A DNA stretch of 64,000 nucleotides. It comes from Gymnorhina tibicen (lineage: Eukaryota; Chordata; Aves; Passeriformes; Artamidae). This document shows, in pieces, positions 11,364 to 24,806 of this stretch. The notes beneath the pieces are model-generated. The model was not told the origin of the DNA. It was given only the letters and a program-made list of their open reading frames with translations, and did not search any database. Each line of letters starts with the position of its first letter. Positions within the stretch are counted from its first letter, which is position 1. The stretch covers positions 732,768 through 796,767 of the forward strand of contig VXAZ01002365.1 of NCBI GenBank assembly GCA_013399875.1. Reading direction: 5' to 3'. The position numbers and the translations under genes were made by a program.

Positions 11364-14300
11364 GTAACAAAATAGAATGCTTTCCAAGTTACTTATAAAT
11401 TAATGCAAGAGCTGTGGATGTATTTTGGATCGTGTCTTGCAATTATTCTTAAAAGCATGCTTGGAGTTTGTGATAATGCATTTCAGAATATTAGACAACA
11501 CAGCCACATTTTTTGCTTTCATTAGAGATCATATGTATTTGAAGTATTTGCATAAATTTTACACTTAATTAGGCTTTAAATATGCATGATTTGGATGTTA
11601 CTCCTAGCCAAATTTCATTAGTATGTCACTGGCAAACAAAAATTTCAGGAGCAAATTTAGTTGCCAACTCCTACAAATTACCATTTAATATTTTTAATAT
11701 TAATCTAAATACATATATTAAGGTAGAATCTAGAACTTAAAAAGCAAGCCAGCACACTGTTAGTATGAGAAATTAAAATACGGCAGAATTAAAAAATAAA
11801 CAACAGATCCACCTAATTGATTTTATATGCTGAAACATCAGAGACCATGAAAAGCTTTTGTACTTAGATAAAAGACTAGCGTGAAGTATACTTCATACAG
11901 TCCACAGTTCATAAGGCTTCAGATATATTATTAGGCATTTCTCTGGTCCCTCTATTTTTATGGTTTATGACCTGATTTGGCAGTGCTTCCTCACCCAGAA
12001 GCCAATCATGATGAACATAATTTGTAAGAAAGATGTAATTATATATAGGTTTCTGGTCACTAAATAATTTGACGGTGTTCCAAAAAACCCAAACCGAATG
12101 GTTATTCTATATTCAGTGCAACAGCTCCGTGCTACTGCATTGAACAATATGGGTTGATCCCTGCTAATCCCATTTTGCTGCTCATGGATGAGTGATGCAT
12201 ACTGAGATTGTACTGACATCACACGATGAAGGAGGCTGTGTATTAAATGAGACTGCATACAAAAGGTTAGCTGATTCAGTGGTATCAATGCACTGCAAAG
12301 AAATCAAAAGTTATGGATCTATTTTTATGTCTGTGAACTACAAATGGGACAATTTGTTCTACATTAGGAGTACTGTTCTTTGAATCTTGAAACAACCCAC
12401 TCAAAGCTGGAGCTAATGACAAGGTGGGCCTCTGGATGGGAGCTGCAGTTACTTGAAATCACAGGCAATTGTGGGAAAAGAAACATTTGATAGGGGCTAA
12501 ACAACACAGGTTATTGCAGAAAGGTGGCTATAAGGAAAGGGCCCTAGTACTATGCACAAGTGATTTACATCTGGAATGACAGTGCTGATCTGCACCTTAC
12601 AATAAATATTTTACAGGATATAAATCAGATGGAGATGAGTTTGGATTCTAGGTCAGCACAGATATGGTTTTCTATGGACAGACTCTACAATTTCTATAAG
12701 CCAGTAACACAGCTGTTTCCCAGGAAGGAAAAAAACTAGCATGTATAAAATTATAATCTTCAGTAAACACAGCCATCAGCATGGAATGACAGGAGACAAG
12801 ATGAGCAATTTTCTAGAAAGAAAAAGTTAAAACAAAAGAATTGGACAGGAACAATGGAAGAAAATTCTGCTGTAAAGGCCTTCAGCATTCAGGGTCTAGT
12901 CTTGCCTTCTGACCTGAAATGCACAGTTTCAATGCCCTTCAACTCTTATTTCTCAAGTTCATGATGTAATGCTTGAAAATAAAGCACATATGAAGAACCA
13001 CTTTCTGAAGATTATTTGTATCCCTGACGTTGATTCTCTGTAGATTCATATATTGGCATGCCTTTGATTTACTAGACAGTGCTTTTAAAGTTTCTTTAGG
13101 AACAGATTCAAAGCCTGTTAACTGGGCACATTTGTGTCTCTGTTCCACAGGGTAAAGAAGCCGTTTATTCTTAAAAGCAGAACTAAGGAGGCTGTTACTC
13201 TTGCCTCCTGAGATCAGCACCATCGCAGTAAAGGATGCACTTTCAAGATCTTAATGCAGCTATCACTTTGTAAAATATTCTTCAAGAGACTACATACTCT
13301 CATGTGTCTCAGTTGGATATTTACAATTAGTAGAGGTTTTTTAGCACTGGGATTTTGTAAGATGCCACGGCAAGCCTTTCTCATTTAAGCACTCCTTTGT
13401 AAGCAAATTTTTTTAAATGCCCACTGAAGGATGTTTTCCCCGCGATGTTCTTTACCAAACTGGTGTTTCGCCAAAAGAGAAAAAATAATTTCTTGGCCAT
13501 TTTTCCAACAACTGTTGTTGCCCAAAGCCCAGTCCCTGCGGTCTGTCTGAAAATTTTTAAAATATCTTCATCTGTAGGAAAGCTAGAATGTCCTTTAGAA
13601 AAGCAAGACTAGCTAGAGCAGCAAGCATTTTCCAACCCTACTTCCTAAGAAAAGTAGAGTCGGAAAGGAAAAACAAAGGAAAACAAAAATCCACAATGTA
13701 GTATCCTGTTCACCTCTGCAAGATAGGACAAGTACTAATAACTGCATTCTGGAAGAATCTGAAAAAGGTAGCAAGTGTCAGTGAAACTTTTTTTAATGGC
13801 ATAAAATGATGAGTTAAAGATTAGGCACAGCAAAAGTACAGTTTATATTCTTTGTCTTCTTTCGAGAGGACCGACAACACCTCGAGCGTATCCAAGAAGA
13901 CTGTGCTAAGGCATCAACAACATTCTGCATGTATAAGCATAGCATATATTGTTATCACAATTTTAGCTTATAAGATTCCTTTTGGCCAATGAATCACCAT
14001 GGAAAGCAAAATAAAAAGAGCACCAAAAGCTAGATAAGTAATTTGCAATTAGGCCCATTTTCTTGAATTGTATTTTTTACTTATTTTAACACTTTAAATA
14101 TCTACTGAGAACTTAAGCTCGTCACAGTTTGGTGACAAGCATGCAGACATCCAAGTATTACGGTTTGGGATAATTCTCAGATAAATATTACAAGCTGCAA
14201 ATGGATTTATAGATGGTTTAAGATGACATAAGCTCATGCTTCTGTAAACAAGTTATTGTGTTCTCTTGTCCCTTGAGCTGACACCCAGGACACGGTCCAG

Positions 14301-15703
14301 TTTAAGGTAAAATCTTTTTACTCTTTCTGGATTCAGTTTACAATGAATCAATTCAGCAACCCAGTTCACTCCCCTCCTTGATGCTGGTAAGAATTTTTTC
14401 ATGCTCATTTCTCAGTGTGAAAGTAACCTTCTTAGCACTTATTTACATAATGAAATCAATCTTGCAGAAGTATATACAGGTCTGAAAAAATATGCATCAG
14501 TAACAAAGGCGAATACAAGTGAAATTGTGTGGGACAACTCAGTGTCTCAGAAAGGACATAACAGGTATCAGTGCAAAAATACTGCAATTGTTGCTCCAGA
14601 GTAGACCTGTTGTATCAACATATAAAAAGTTGTAATAAACCTTGTCTCCCAAAATACTGAGCATGGTCCATAGTAAAAATGGGACAACAGCAATGAATAT
14701 ACCAGAGATTAAAGGTAAAAATTAAAAACACTATTAGCTTTGCTTTGCCAAAGGTAAATTCTGCTTCCAAAACCTTGGCATGCAATGTAACTTGAATGGG
14801 GTTTTAAAAATCTGCAGGGCAAACTCCATTGCCTCTACCTCCACTCAAATTTACTGGCCCTGTCAGTTTTCAGTGGGAAAATTCAGAGTCCTTTATTGTT
14901 GTTAAGTGGGAGAAAAATAAAATTCAGATCACTTGATAAATGAGAAAAATCTTAAGATATGAGCAGAGCAAAAAATAACACTAATCAGCATTGAAGATGA
15001 AATATGACTTAAATGCTGCAGCCCAGGAAACAGAACAAGCAACAAAACCTCTTCCAGTCATTATTACTGCAGATTGCATCCAAAAGCGGCATCATCATTA
15101 ATGTGGATTTTACAGCAGCCAGCACATTTATGGGATCAGCCAAAGACTTATGTAAGAATACAGAGACAAGTTGGTTATCCTGAATGTTTCTAGACACCTT
15201 CATACTGGTGAAGAGGAGTACTACTGAGAGACATGAAGAGATGACAGAATTTAGACTACTGCACTGCATCACCAATGTAAGGTAAACATTTTTATACATA
15301 ATGCTTAAGCAATTAGTCAATCATATCACTAAATAATGATTTTGAGAACAGACTGAATTTGAAGCCATATGAAGCTGATGTGAGACCCACTAAATTCATA
15401 CAATGGGTTTTCTTCCTGCAAGAGCATCTATAAGCCTTGCTGCACAAAACATAAAACGATAAATTTAGGTAGCTTTTGATAAATAGCTCTATAACAGTTC
15501 AATACCAAAGCAAACCAAACCAATATGTAATAACATATCAACCTGTTGAAAGAACTAGGGCAGTGGAATGTAAGATAAATTTAAAAAAAGGTTAGTGAGA
15601 AAGTCCCTGGAACTGTGAAAACTGAAATAAACCCCAGCAATGTTCACTTGAGTAAGGCCTAACAAAACTCTTACATTTTCCACAAAGTGAAAGATATGCT
15701 TAC

Positions 15704-15852
15704 CGTTATCTTTGCTGCTGTTTTCTTCAATTGTCATTTGTTCTGCTAGCTCAGACAGTGATTCATCGATGGTCTGGCTTCCTCGCAAGGTTAAGGAAAG
15801 TCTTCTCTTAAATTTTTTCATTCTATCGATATTAAGTCTGGCTTAAGGAAGC
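15704..15852 (-). CDS. CDK17: CDK17 first coding exon (start codon, residues 1-39)
   Basis: This exon holds the CDK17 start codon. On the minus strand a T-rich tract and CAG acceptor (15855-15853) precede 31 nt of 5' UTR (15852-15822), then ATG at 15821-15819. An in-frame TAA at 15845-15843, eight codons upstream, fixes this ATG as the first possible start in the exon. The coding part (15821-15704) gives 39 residues beginning MKKFKRRLSLTLRG and ending NSSKDN, plus the first base of Glu40. The donor is G|GTAAGC, with GT at 15703-15702. The phase fits the exon at 2363-2527 exactly. RRLS at residues 6-9 is a basophilic-kinase-type site; the segment after it is acidic and leucine-rich. Family knowledge: the PCTAIRE N-terminal extension regulates the kinase. 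An open frame continues into the intron to 15555 but runs through the strong donor, so I do not treat it as protein. Confidence 0.97.
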
Positions 15853-18800
15853 CTGAAAACAAAAATAAACAAAAAAAAAAGCGAGAAAAAATTAGTTAAT
15901 CAGAAAACGAAGTTTAATTGACTGACATAAAAATGCAGAAAGGCTTACAGAAAATTTGGGCAATATGCAAGTTATACTTAAAACAATATCCTTAAAGCAA
16001 GATTACTCTACTGGACTGGAGAAGAATATTTTGAGAGGCTGATGCCCATACACTTCTGCAATTTTTATTTCTGTTTGGGAAAAAAAGAACTTTTGGGTTT
16101 TTCTTTTTCTAGAAAACAGCTAACTTGATCGCCAGTTTTACAGTCCAATAATAAAGGGAACAGTCATCTGAAAACTTGCTGAGTGTGTGCTCTGTGGCCT
16201 CCTCCACAGTCTCTTTCACTAATCCCACTAAGCAGGAGACTGTAACCTTTTCTCTTTTTCAGCCCAATTTTTTATGATGAAAACTTACCAACTCCTCTAT
16301 ATTTTGCCCTTTTCACAAATGGAAGATGGGGACAATGCTGAAAGCCTTAAACACAAAAGCACTTCTCAAACACCATCCCAACTAGGGAAATAAGACAGCA
16401 AGGGTCTGGTAACAATGACAAGAATGGATGCTTCTCTTAAGAGTCAAGCACTAGGAGGGAACTGGGAACAAAGCAGAAGGCACTTTCTTCCTGGAAAGCT
16501 GTAAGCAAACAAACCATAATAACAAAGGTCCAGGTCAATAAACATGTTGCCACAAGTCTAAGCTGCTAAGTGAACTTTGTGGTATGCCATACGTGTGCCT
16601 TTGCATAACAAGAGGCACAGTTCTGTCTTTTCCTTACTCTACATGGACAGTTCACCCTTGTGTTGTTTCACAATAACTTGTTCATCTGCTCATAGCCTCC
16701 AAGAATCACATGTGCAGTGTTCAACACAAGCACAGCATACTTTTAAGTCTGAAATGCTCATATATTTGTTCCCCCCATCAGCTTCTTTGCCTTCCAAAAT
16801 TCATAATTCACATACATAATCAAATTTTCCTCAATGTTCTCCTTTAAACAGAGAAATGCAAGAAGTAGTATGCCAAGATTCACATTTAATAACAAATTGT
16901 GAATATGATTACTTTTATATTGACAGCATCCCTTTAAGTATACACATTTCAGCTGTGGAACTTACTCTTTGTTTAGCTGCTCCATAATAAAAAGGAGAAC
17001 AGATCAGTAGAACAAATCTGAAAGTGGCTGCTGGTGATAGCAGAATGCATACATAGGCTAAACTTTCACAAGACTAGATTGTTTAGGACAGCAACTAACA
17101 CACTAGGGGTGGATAAAAGAAGACCTTTGGGATGTGAGCTCCGAAGTCTGAGATGAACAGTAAAATCTTTGGCAAAGCAACAGCTGCATCCAAGGGGAAA
17201 GAGGTGGATTACAAAACTAACATCTTAGGGTAACTAACATCACTAAAGATCACAGCTATTATAAAGCAGAATTAGTCAGGCACTGGGTACAGATACACAG
17301 GAAATAAAATATACTGCTGTAGATACAGTTAAACCAGCAGTTTCTAAACCGCCCCTTTAATGCGTGGCTGTATGTGCAATAAAGCCACACCTTAGTATGA
17401 ATAATTTTTCTCTCTCTCACTCAACAGCAGGATATTCTTATTGTTAAGAAACTGCATTCAGAGGACATTCCAAAGGGAACATTTAATTTTCCTGTTCAGG
17501 ACCAGGCTTTAAAGATCTTACTTGAAACTATTTTATTTCTGCATCTAAACTTTTCCGAAAAAAATACCGAAAATGTTTCTCTAAAAAGGCCAGTTTCGTA
17601 AAAAATTTGGAAGGACACATCATTTATGTGTAGTTTTATTTAATTCTCCCGTGATGTTTTTTGAAACCTGCATCTTCCTACATGTTATTATTCTCAAAAA
17701 AGGATACATGCAATTTTTAGCTATATAATGCCCTAAAGCTACCTGACAGCACAACAATTTCTTTCCAGTTTTCCACTTGGTCAGTAACTGAAAAAACAGG
17801 TGCCTTTAAAGGGAAACAGGCTGTTCCTGCCTTTTGATCCTGCAAATACCTGAGCCTACACAATTTTTAAATCAAAAAGAAGGTCTACTGCTGAAGAATA
17901 TTACATATAAATTAACAGATATATGGATTAGAAAAATCCAGGAAACATTCTAAATCTCAAATAAAAAACCCCCGAAGTATTTTGTTAACTCTAATTACAA
18001 CATTTCTCCTTTTATGGGAGGGTTTCATGGAGTAATGAAGTATCATTTTTGCTAACATTCAGAATTAATTCATGGCTTGATTTTCAAATAATTTAACAGT
18101 AAAAGGATGAGGAGTGGGAATCCACATGTGAGGGAATGTTTTCATCTATTGAAATGTCTGTCAGCTTTCTAAAGGAAAAGATGCTCACTGATATAAAACC
18201 AAATTTTCCTCCCTTAAAGCACCAGTATTCTTGCTAGTTCAGATTTGTAAAGGAGAAAAAAAAAAGGAAGAAAAATTGACTAGCATCTAGCACTTAGAAA
18301 TGTCCTCTTTTTGACTTCTTTATTCTCATGGCCAAAGTTGCAGAACCTGCTCAATCTTGGAAGTTTAAGACAAGATTATCAGTGAACAGAGCTTTGAAAA
18401 TACGATCTGTACAGTCCAAAACTAACACTAGTTCTTGAGAATGACAGCACTTTAACAGCAAAGTCCAAATTGCCTGATACTGATTTTCACCAGTGAACAG
18501 CAGACGCATACTTCTTATCTCCCTTTAACAGTAAATCTAATTTAAATCCAAAATAGTTACTTGATTAGTAATATTCATGCAGAAGCAATGCTTCCCCAAA
18601 TTCTTCGCAACTATGAGAAGAACACAGTTATTTCTATATTTAGTTTTAGAACAGAGCCCACAGGCTTGACTATTCTATTCTGTAAATTTCTCTACTCTGA
18701 GTAAGTCATACCCAAATCAAGTATTTCAGATGTCACAGTAGATAGATGCATACACTTGAATGCAACTAATGCAAATTCTAGTCTTCTGCAGACAGAATGA

Positions 18801-21800
18801 GGACAAGCAATCTGATATGACACTATCTGATACAACCTACAAAAGCTGGCAGAGACATATTTGTTCAATCCTTATACTGATAAGAAATAAAGGAAGCAAC
18901 ACGGTATTAAAGGAACTGCTGCTTCTTACAAACAATCTGCAGTCTAACCCTGAAAAATTGGTCTTTTTGTCCTTAAAAGCAATGTCAGTTAATCCTTGGA
19001 AACAATGCTAAAATTTACCTTTTCTATTTTCCAACATTCACTGTCATTAACTCAGTTCATTTTACCAGTCTTAAACCCCTGTCTTGAATCCAGCATCTTT
19101 TAGAAGTGATTTTTGTAATACAGTTCTGAAAACAAACTCCATTTTTTCAAAAGATCCAGGTAAGCTTAGATTTAAACAGGTGTGTTCTGGTTCACTTTCT
19201 CTGAATCACACCAATCCTTCCCACGATGCTTGAAGGACAGCACTTCTCACTTAGCACATACATATGTTCACAACACCCAGGCTGTATAGCAGACAGACAT
19301 GAAAGCATTTTGATTCCAAAGCAGTAACTCAGCTAGATTCTGCACTCATGTATTTACCAAAACTTAGAGGTCTTACACTGCCAATGGCTAAAATTCTCAA
19401 AAGCCCTACCACTTTCTTCAATTTCCCAGACTCTTGGTTTCTTGGAAGTGAAAAAAAGAATGCATTAAGATCTTCATACACACTTACTATGTGTGCTTAA
19501 TCCTTAAGTAAGTTTAAACAAATTCAGTTAAAATTTCCAAAACCAAAAAAGCTATTGAAACAGCTTAAATTTTAGTCAGTTTATTTCAGGAGGGTCACGA
19601 ATACCAAAAGCTCACTAAGATTTTGCTGATTCAAAGCCCTTTGAAGTCAAAGGGAACCTGTCCTTCAACTTCAATTAGCTTTGGGTCAGTCTAAGTGCTG
19701 ACTCTTCTGTTTCCCTAAGTTATATTGCATCGAGATCCATCTACATAGAGATTAAGCATTTTAAAATTACTTTTCCACTTAGATACACACTGAAATTGCA
19801 ACCTGACTGTTTTTGCAGGCTGCTTTACAAGGCAGTAGGTATTTTCCAAACATCTAAAGGCAGTTCTCGTTCTGGAAAACTCACCTGTAAGACAACAGCT
19901 GAAGTGGGAGGAGAGGATCAGAAATCCTACCTAACAGCATGAGCAACAGCATGGATGCAGCATGGCCCTTAAAGATGGGTTAGCAAACTAAAGCCCAGGC
20001 ATAAGACATCAAAGGTAACAGCACACCATATGAACTCCTTGTGTCAGAAAGAGAGGTCTGATAAACTCAAGACTGCTGCAAACCGTATTAATTACAAACA
20101 GGAATAGGAAACACCTGTCAAGGATATTGTTCCCTTATTCTAAAAAGAAAACCAGATTTCCACTATATTAAACTGTTCTCAATCTACCTGAATTTAAAAG
20201 ATAAATATGACTATTGACCACATCAGCATGCTGCACAGCAAATACAGAGCAAACTATTAATTACACTAATGAGAAATATATGGATAATTTATCCAAAATC
20301 ACGAACAACCAGTTTGAGCACTCATAAAATTCACATACAGTACAGATGCACCTCCTTACAATCACAGTTCTGCTCTACAGGAATGGATTACAAACATGGA
20401 ATTTTAGTCATTGCATCTGTTCTTTGTATTTGTCTCAACTCACATTTGTTCATATCAGTGAAAAAAAATTTCGACTTCATTTTTCCACACTTGGTCTTTG
20501 GAAACAACATGAGACTGGTCAACTAGACTCTCTTGTCAGGAACACAGCTACTTAAAAAATTATTAGCTTTATGCTGCATTGGGTCAAAGAACTGACATTG
20601 TACAGATATAAGTGACACTTGACAAAACAAGGCCGTTGTTAATGACGAAAGAAAACTGTGAAGTCAAATACCACAGCTTAGTCTGACCTCCCCAGTGCAA
20701 AAAGGGCAAAAGGACCACCACAGCCTTTTCTTTAGTGAAACAATAATTATGAACAATATTTAATATGGAACTTAACTTTCACAGTAAAGCCCTTTTTAAT
20801 GTACTTACAGAATCACAGCCAAACAATTACTCAAAATTGGAGGTACAAAGGTATTCACAAAGGTTAACTTCTTATCCGAGGATAGTTTAACTAGTTAATA
20901 TAGGCAAATAGGCTCCTCCCTAAGTGAATGAGAGCATCTATATTCAGCTCCTGATCTAGATCATCAACTGGAAGAACCACTCCAAAGAGAGGAAATATAT
21001 GGAAATTACCCTGTCCTAATTTAATTTAGACTATGAATACTTTTCCTTATCTTCACTCCCCCCCACACCCAATCCCTTTGCATTTAAAGAATAATGAAGG
21101 ACAGAAATTAGTAGAAGGGGTTTGTGGTTGTTTTTTCTTTAATTAATCCTTTAAATAAAAATATATATATTGAACATTACTATAGGCATATTTAACTATG
21201 CTACTGGTACAGAATTTAAAACACTGAAAACCACCAAATTTGCCCCAAAGGTCAAATTCTGCAGTCCTTTTTTCATACTTTATGCTTATCTTCTTTCTCT
21301 GGACTCAAAAAGCTTTACTTAGGTAATCACGGCAAGTTTACATTCTTTAAAATGTAGACATGTATTCACTCCCACATAGATTCAAGCAATATCAAACAGC
21401 AAAATCAACAGAGATGTACTATTTGATAGATCTCCCTAGATTAGATATGTCATACTGATTAATATCTGCATGTTAATTATCAAAGGCTCTGTTCTCTCAA
21501 CTGCCAAGTGAAAAAACACAGTATGAGTCTGGTTAAATTGGCTGACATTTAAGCCAAGAAAACAAATGAGCTGACTGGCAAAGCTTCTACACTTGCTGTC
21601 AGACCCATAAACTGAAAGTCTCTTTTCTATTGAAGGGGAAGGCAAAAAACTAAAAGGTTACACGCATATAGCATAAATACTACCAGACAGTCACAGAACC
21701 ATAGATCTTGAAAGATGTAATGAGCACTGGAAACCAAAAGCAATGTCTGTAATTTTTTGAGCTTTGATTAATAGTCATAAAGCCTTAGTAGAGCCTTCAG

Positions 21801-22646
21801 GAAAAAAATATTAAAAAAAATGTGCACACAAAGCTTGCTGCTTGGTAATACTAAGATTATCATAGCAACAGATTTACAATGTTGCAGTATCACTCTGGGA
21901 CAATCTTCAGTCTTGCAAACAAGCAAGCCTTTGGAAGAACACTGAGCAGAAAACTCCTTCTAGGTTCAAGAAGACAGTGTTGGTTCTAAGACTGAAAACA
22001 CCTGCAATCTTCTGTGAGCCTGAGCAATTTTGTCAATAAAAGGCACAGTTTTCAGGCTGCTTTTCTGGGTTTTTTTCATCACAATTCAGGCACCAAATCA
22101 AACAATCTCATACCAAAGAACCTTCTCCCAAACTCCAGTAGCTCTCAGCCCAGAACCACCTGTCCTCTAAGCATCTGAACTCCCACACCAGAGCCTCCAA
22201 CATTTGCTTCTTGTTGTGCTAACAAAAAAGTTTTATTTACAGCCCAAGACCTAAGGCAATGAAAAGCTTTCAACTTATTTCAATGTTCTTGAATCAAGCA
22301 CCAAGAGACAAAGACACCAGAGCAATATAAACTGAGATAAAAAACTAAAGACACACCTGTTTGGATAACAAAGAACAAGGGTACAATTTTCTAAACATTA
22401 TAAAAAAAACCCCAGTTTGGCCTTTTTCTCCTAGAACAGAAATTAATTGCCCTGGGGAAGGTGTTGAGGAAACCTTATGACGGCCTACCTGGAAATTAAC
22501 CACCAAGTGAGAACTCATCCCAGGAAAAAAAAAATTGTAATTGTTGAGACTGCAGACAAAATGAAGACTGTTGTAAAAAATTAAGTTTTCTAGCTCACAA
22601 TTTTTCCTTCAAATGTCAAATTTTTGGTCTATTACTTGCTGAACCT

Positions 22647-22667
22647 CTACACACATTCTGTGTGTAG
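22647..22667. repeat. 9-bp stem hairpin, 3-base loop
   Basis: ctacacaca (22647-22655), loop ttc, tgtgtgtag (22659-22667): a perfect, tight hairpin with a CA/TG-repeat stem. Confidence 0.88.
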
Positions 22668-24548
22668 TGTGAACACAAAAAAGCACCATCAAGCAACCCA
22701 GAAAGTCCTGACAGTAAAGCCAATCAGGCAAATGTAAAATCAAACTCTTCCATAATTACTGTATATACAGCTCTGTGACTAAGAATAATATCAAAGAACC
22801 GTGAATGGTTTAAAAACATACAACTTTGGATGCATCTCACTTACACTTCTATGTACATGCAGAAGACAAAAAAAAAGCCAAAAAACAAGCCAGGAAAAAC
22901 AAGCTGTTTCACAATAGGGTTTGTTTTTGAATTTTTTTTTCTTAAGAAAAAATGATACAGCAACACAGGAAGAGTTTTCACTTAGTGAATTAACAGATCA
23001 ATAAGCATCATGGTACAGAACACACTCTACCGTACTGATGACATATTTGTATATTTTTCCAGCAAATAACAGGTCACACAGAAGATCTGATGCACTGAAG
23101 GCATTACATAGAGACACAAAACAAAACATTGAGAAAAAAATGGTATGATAAAACTGACACTTTTGAGACACTTAATGTGTAAGATTTATCAGCCTCTTCT
23201 GTATTCTGCATTTTTCTAGAGATTTCTGATGATAGTGATATTGTCAATGGTACAACTACTATTCTTGAAATAACAGATAGAATAACTTGAACACAACTAA
23301 GAAAGCAACTACTGACAGAAACAACAGCCTAAAACAGTTTCTTATCGTCAGGCTGACTAAGTTTAATAGCTCCATCGAGATATTTCAAAGGTAATTCCAA
23401 AGGAGCAGTAAATAAACTCATTCTTGCAATAAATAATCTTTGAACTACGGTTCAAAAATCTGTTTGAATTCGTGAACATTTTTTACCCAAACTTATAAAC
23501 TTCTCTGATTCAGTATTTTTTAAAAACTCACAAATTATTGTCTTTTCTTCCCTTCTCCAATCTTGTCATTGGTACAACTTCAGAGATTCCTCAGTAACAG
23601 AAAATCTCTGAACAATAAGTCAATTGCAATTTCCCTGCTGTACTAATTTTTACATAGCAGTCGAGATTGTCCCCAGCATGGCACCAATTTGTTCTGTTAC
23701 AGCATTCAGACAAATGTTGCTACGTCTGTCTGAAGTGTTCATGCTGCCATTTAATGGTCAACCAAATATACACACATGGATCATTTCAGTATCCACTGCC
23801 AAAGATACTAAACACGTATGACACTATTCCTAATGCAAATGATTATTTAGCTGACAACCTGGGAAAGAAAGAAGAGTTTTAACATATGTTTTGCCAAGCA
23901 GCTTTGCAAATAGCTGGGTTGGCAACAAAGTGGTGGCAGTATGCCCTACGAGGCAGAGAGGAAAGCATGAGGCTGCTTAAGCCAATTTAGTACCTCCACA
24001 GAAGCAGAGTACTGATCATCAGCGCACATCAAATCCAAGGTAAGACCGTCCTCACAGGGAGCACCATGATAGAATTGTTGTGTACCAGAAAAATAGCCTG
24101 AAAAAAGCCTATTTAGCTTAGGTAAACAAAACCTGAGATCTGAAAGAAAAGCAATCTGTGAACAAAATAAAGGACAACAGCAAATGCTGTTAAGGGAAGA
24201 TGACATGGGAAAATAAAAAATGGATAGGAAATAAAATAAAGCACAAGTGCCTTCATCCACTGCAAGGGGTTCAGGCTATTACAATTCCCACCACAATAAC
24301 TACATGCAGACTCTTCTTCTTCTGTCTCTTCTCTCCTGCACCAACATCCTGCTCCCAAATTAAGTCTCAACAGGTGACAGCCTCACAACAGGTTATTTTT
24401 CAGGGTTCAAGAAGCCAGGGGAAAGGAAAAAAAGGTACATCTTTATTTAAACATATAAAGTAAGGCAACTGCCATACATCAAGCTGTCAGAACTGTCACT
24501 GTTGGCTCAAGCACAAGAACCCTGCGTGGAGACTAACAGATACGGAGA

Positions 24549-24806
24549 CTAAAGATCTTTCGGTATTGCTTGACGTTCCTTTTCTTTGCCTGAGCAGATC
24601 ATTCTTCCCTGTGCGTCTTTTACACACAATCTTACATATTGATCTTCCTCCAGGTAACTGAGGCTGTCCAGACAAAGGTTCCCAGATTCTGAAACTAAGC
24701 AGAACAGTGAAATTACCACTACGTAATCTGGGCGACTCCGGTTAATCAGTTTGAGAGGCCACTCCCCTTCCAGACTGAGCAAACAGTCTAGCACATCAAA
24801 GGACAC
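24549..24806 (-). other. Unrecognised 85-codon open frame in a CpG-dense patch
   Basis: A minus-strand frame open between a stop at 24809-24807 and TAG at 24551-24549, with no ATG at its left limit (the first codon is GTG). The translation has a mixed, protein-like composition (for example YLEEDQYVRLCVKDAQGRM), unlike the Phe/Lys/Ser-rich chance frames around it. CpGs at 24525, 24543, 24561, 24574, 24614, 24722, 24733 and 24739 are far denser than in the neighbouring intron. I do not recognise the family. It could be a decayed insertion or retrocopy, an unannotated exon, or chance. Confidence 0.25.

Larger units (their letters stand above)
2528..15703 (-). other. CDK17 intron 2 (about 13.2 kb)
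   Basis: The intron between the two coding exons: donor GT at 15703-15702, acceptor AG at 2529-2528. It is almost free of recognisable interspersed repeats. Items noted are an RFX X-box-like site at 3236-3249 in a small CpG-enriched stretch, an E-box pair with TATA-like sequence at 9102-9123, an A/C tract at 11342-11363, and unique sequence around 11480-11700 with homeodomain- and octamer-like motifs. The open frames of 60-111 codons here show no family resemblance that I can name. Confidence 0.85.

Noticed and set aside
15555..15703. Continuation of the CDK17 start-exon frame into the intron
   Set aside because: The strong donor G|GTAAGC at 15704/15703 and exact phase match to the 2363-2527 exon show this is intron. 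An intron-retained short isoform is possible but unsupported.
21688..21730. Possible CR1 3' end (cacagaaccatagatcttg)
   Set aside because: Only about a dozen bases resemble the CR1 tail and no body follows.
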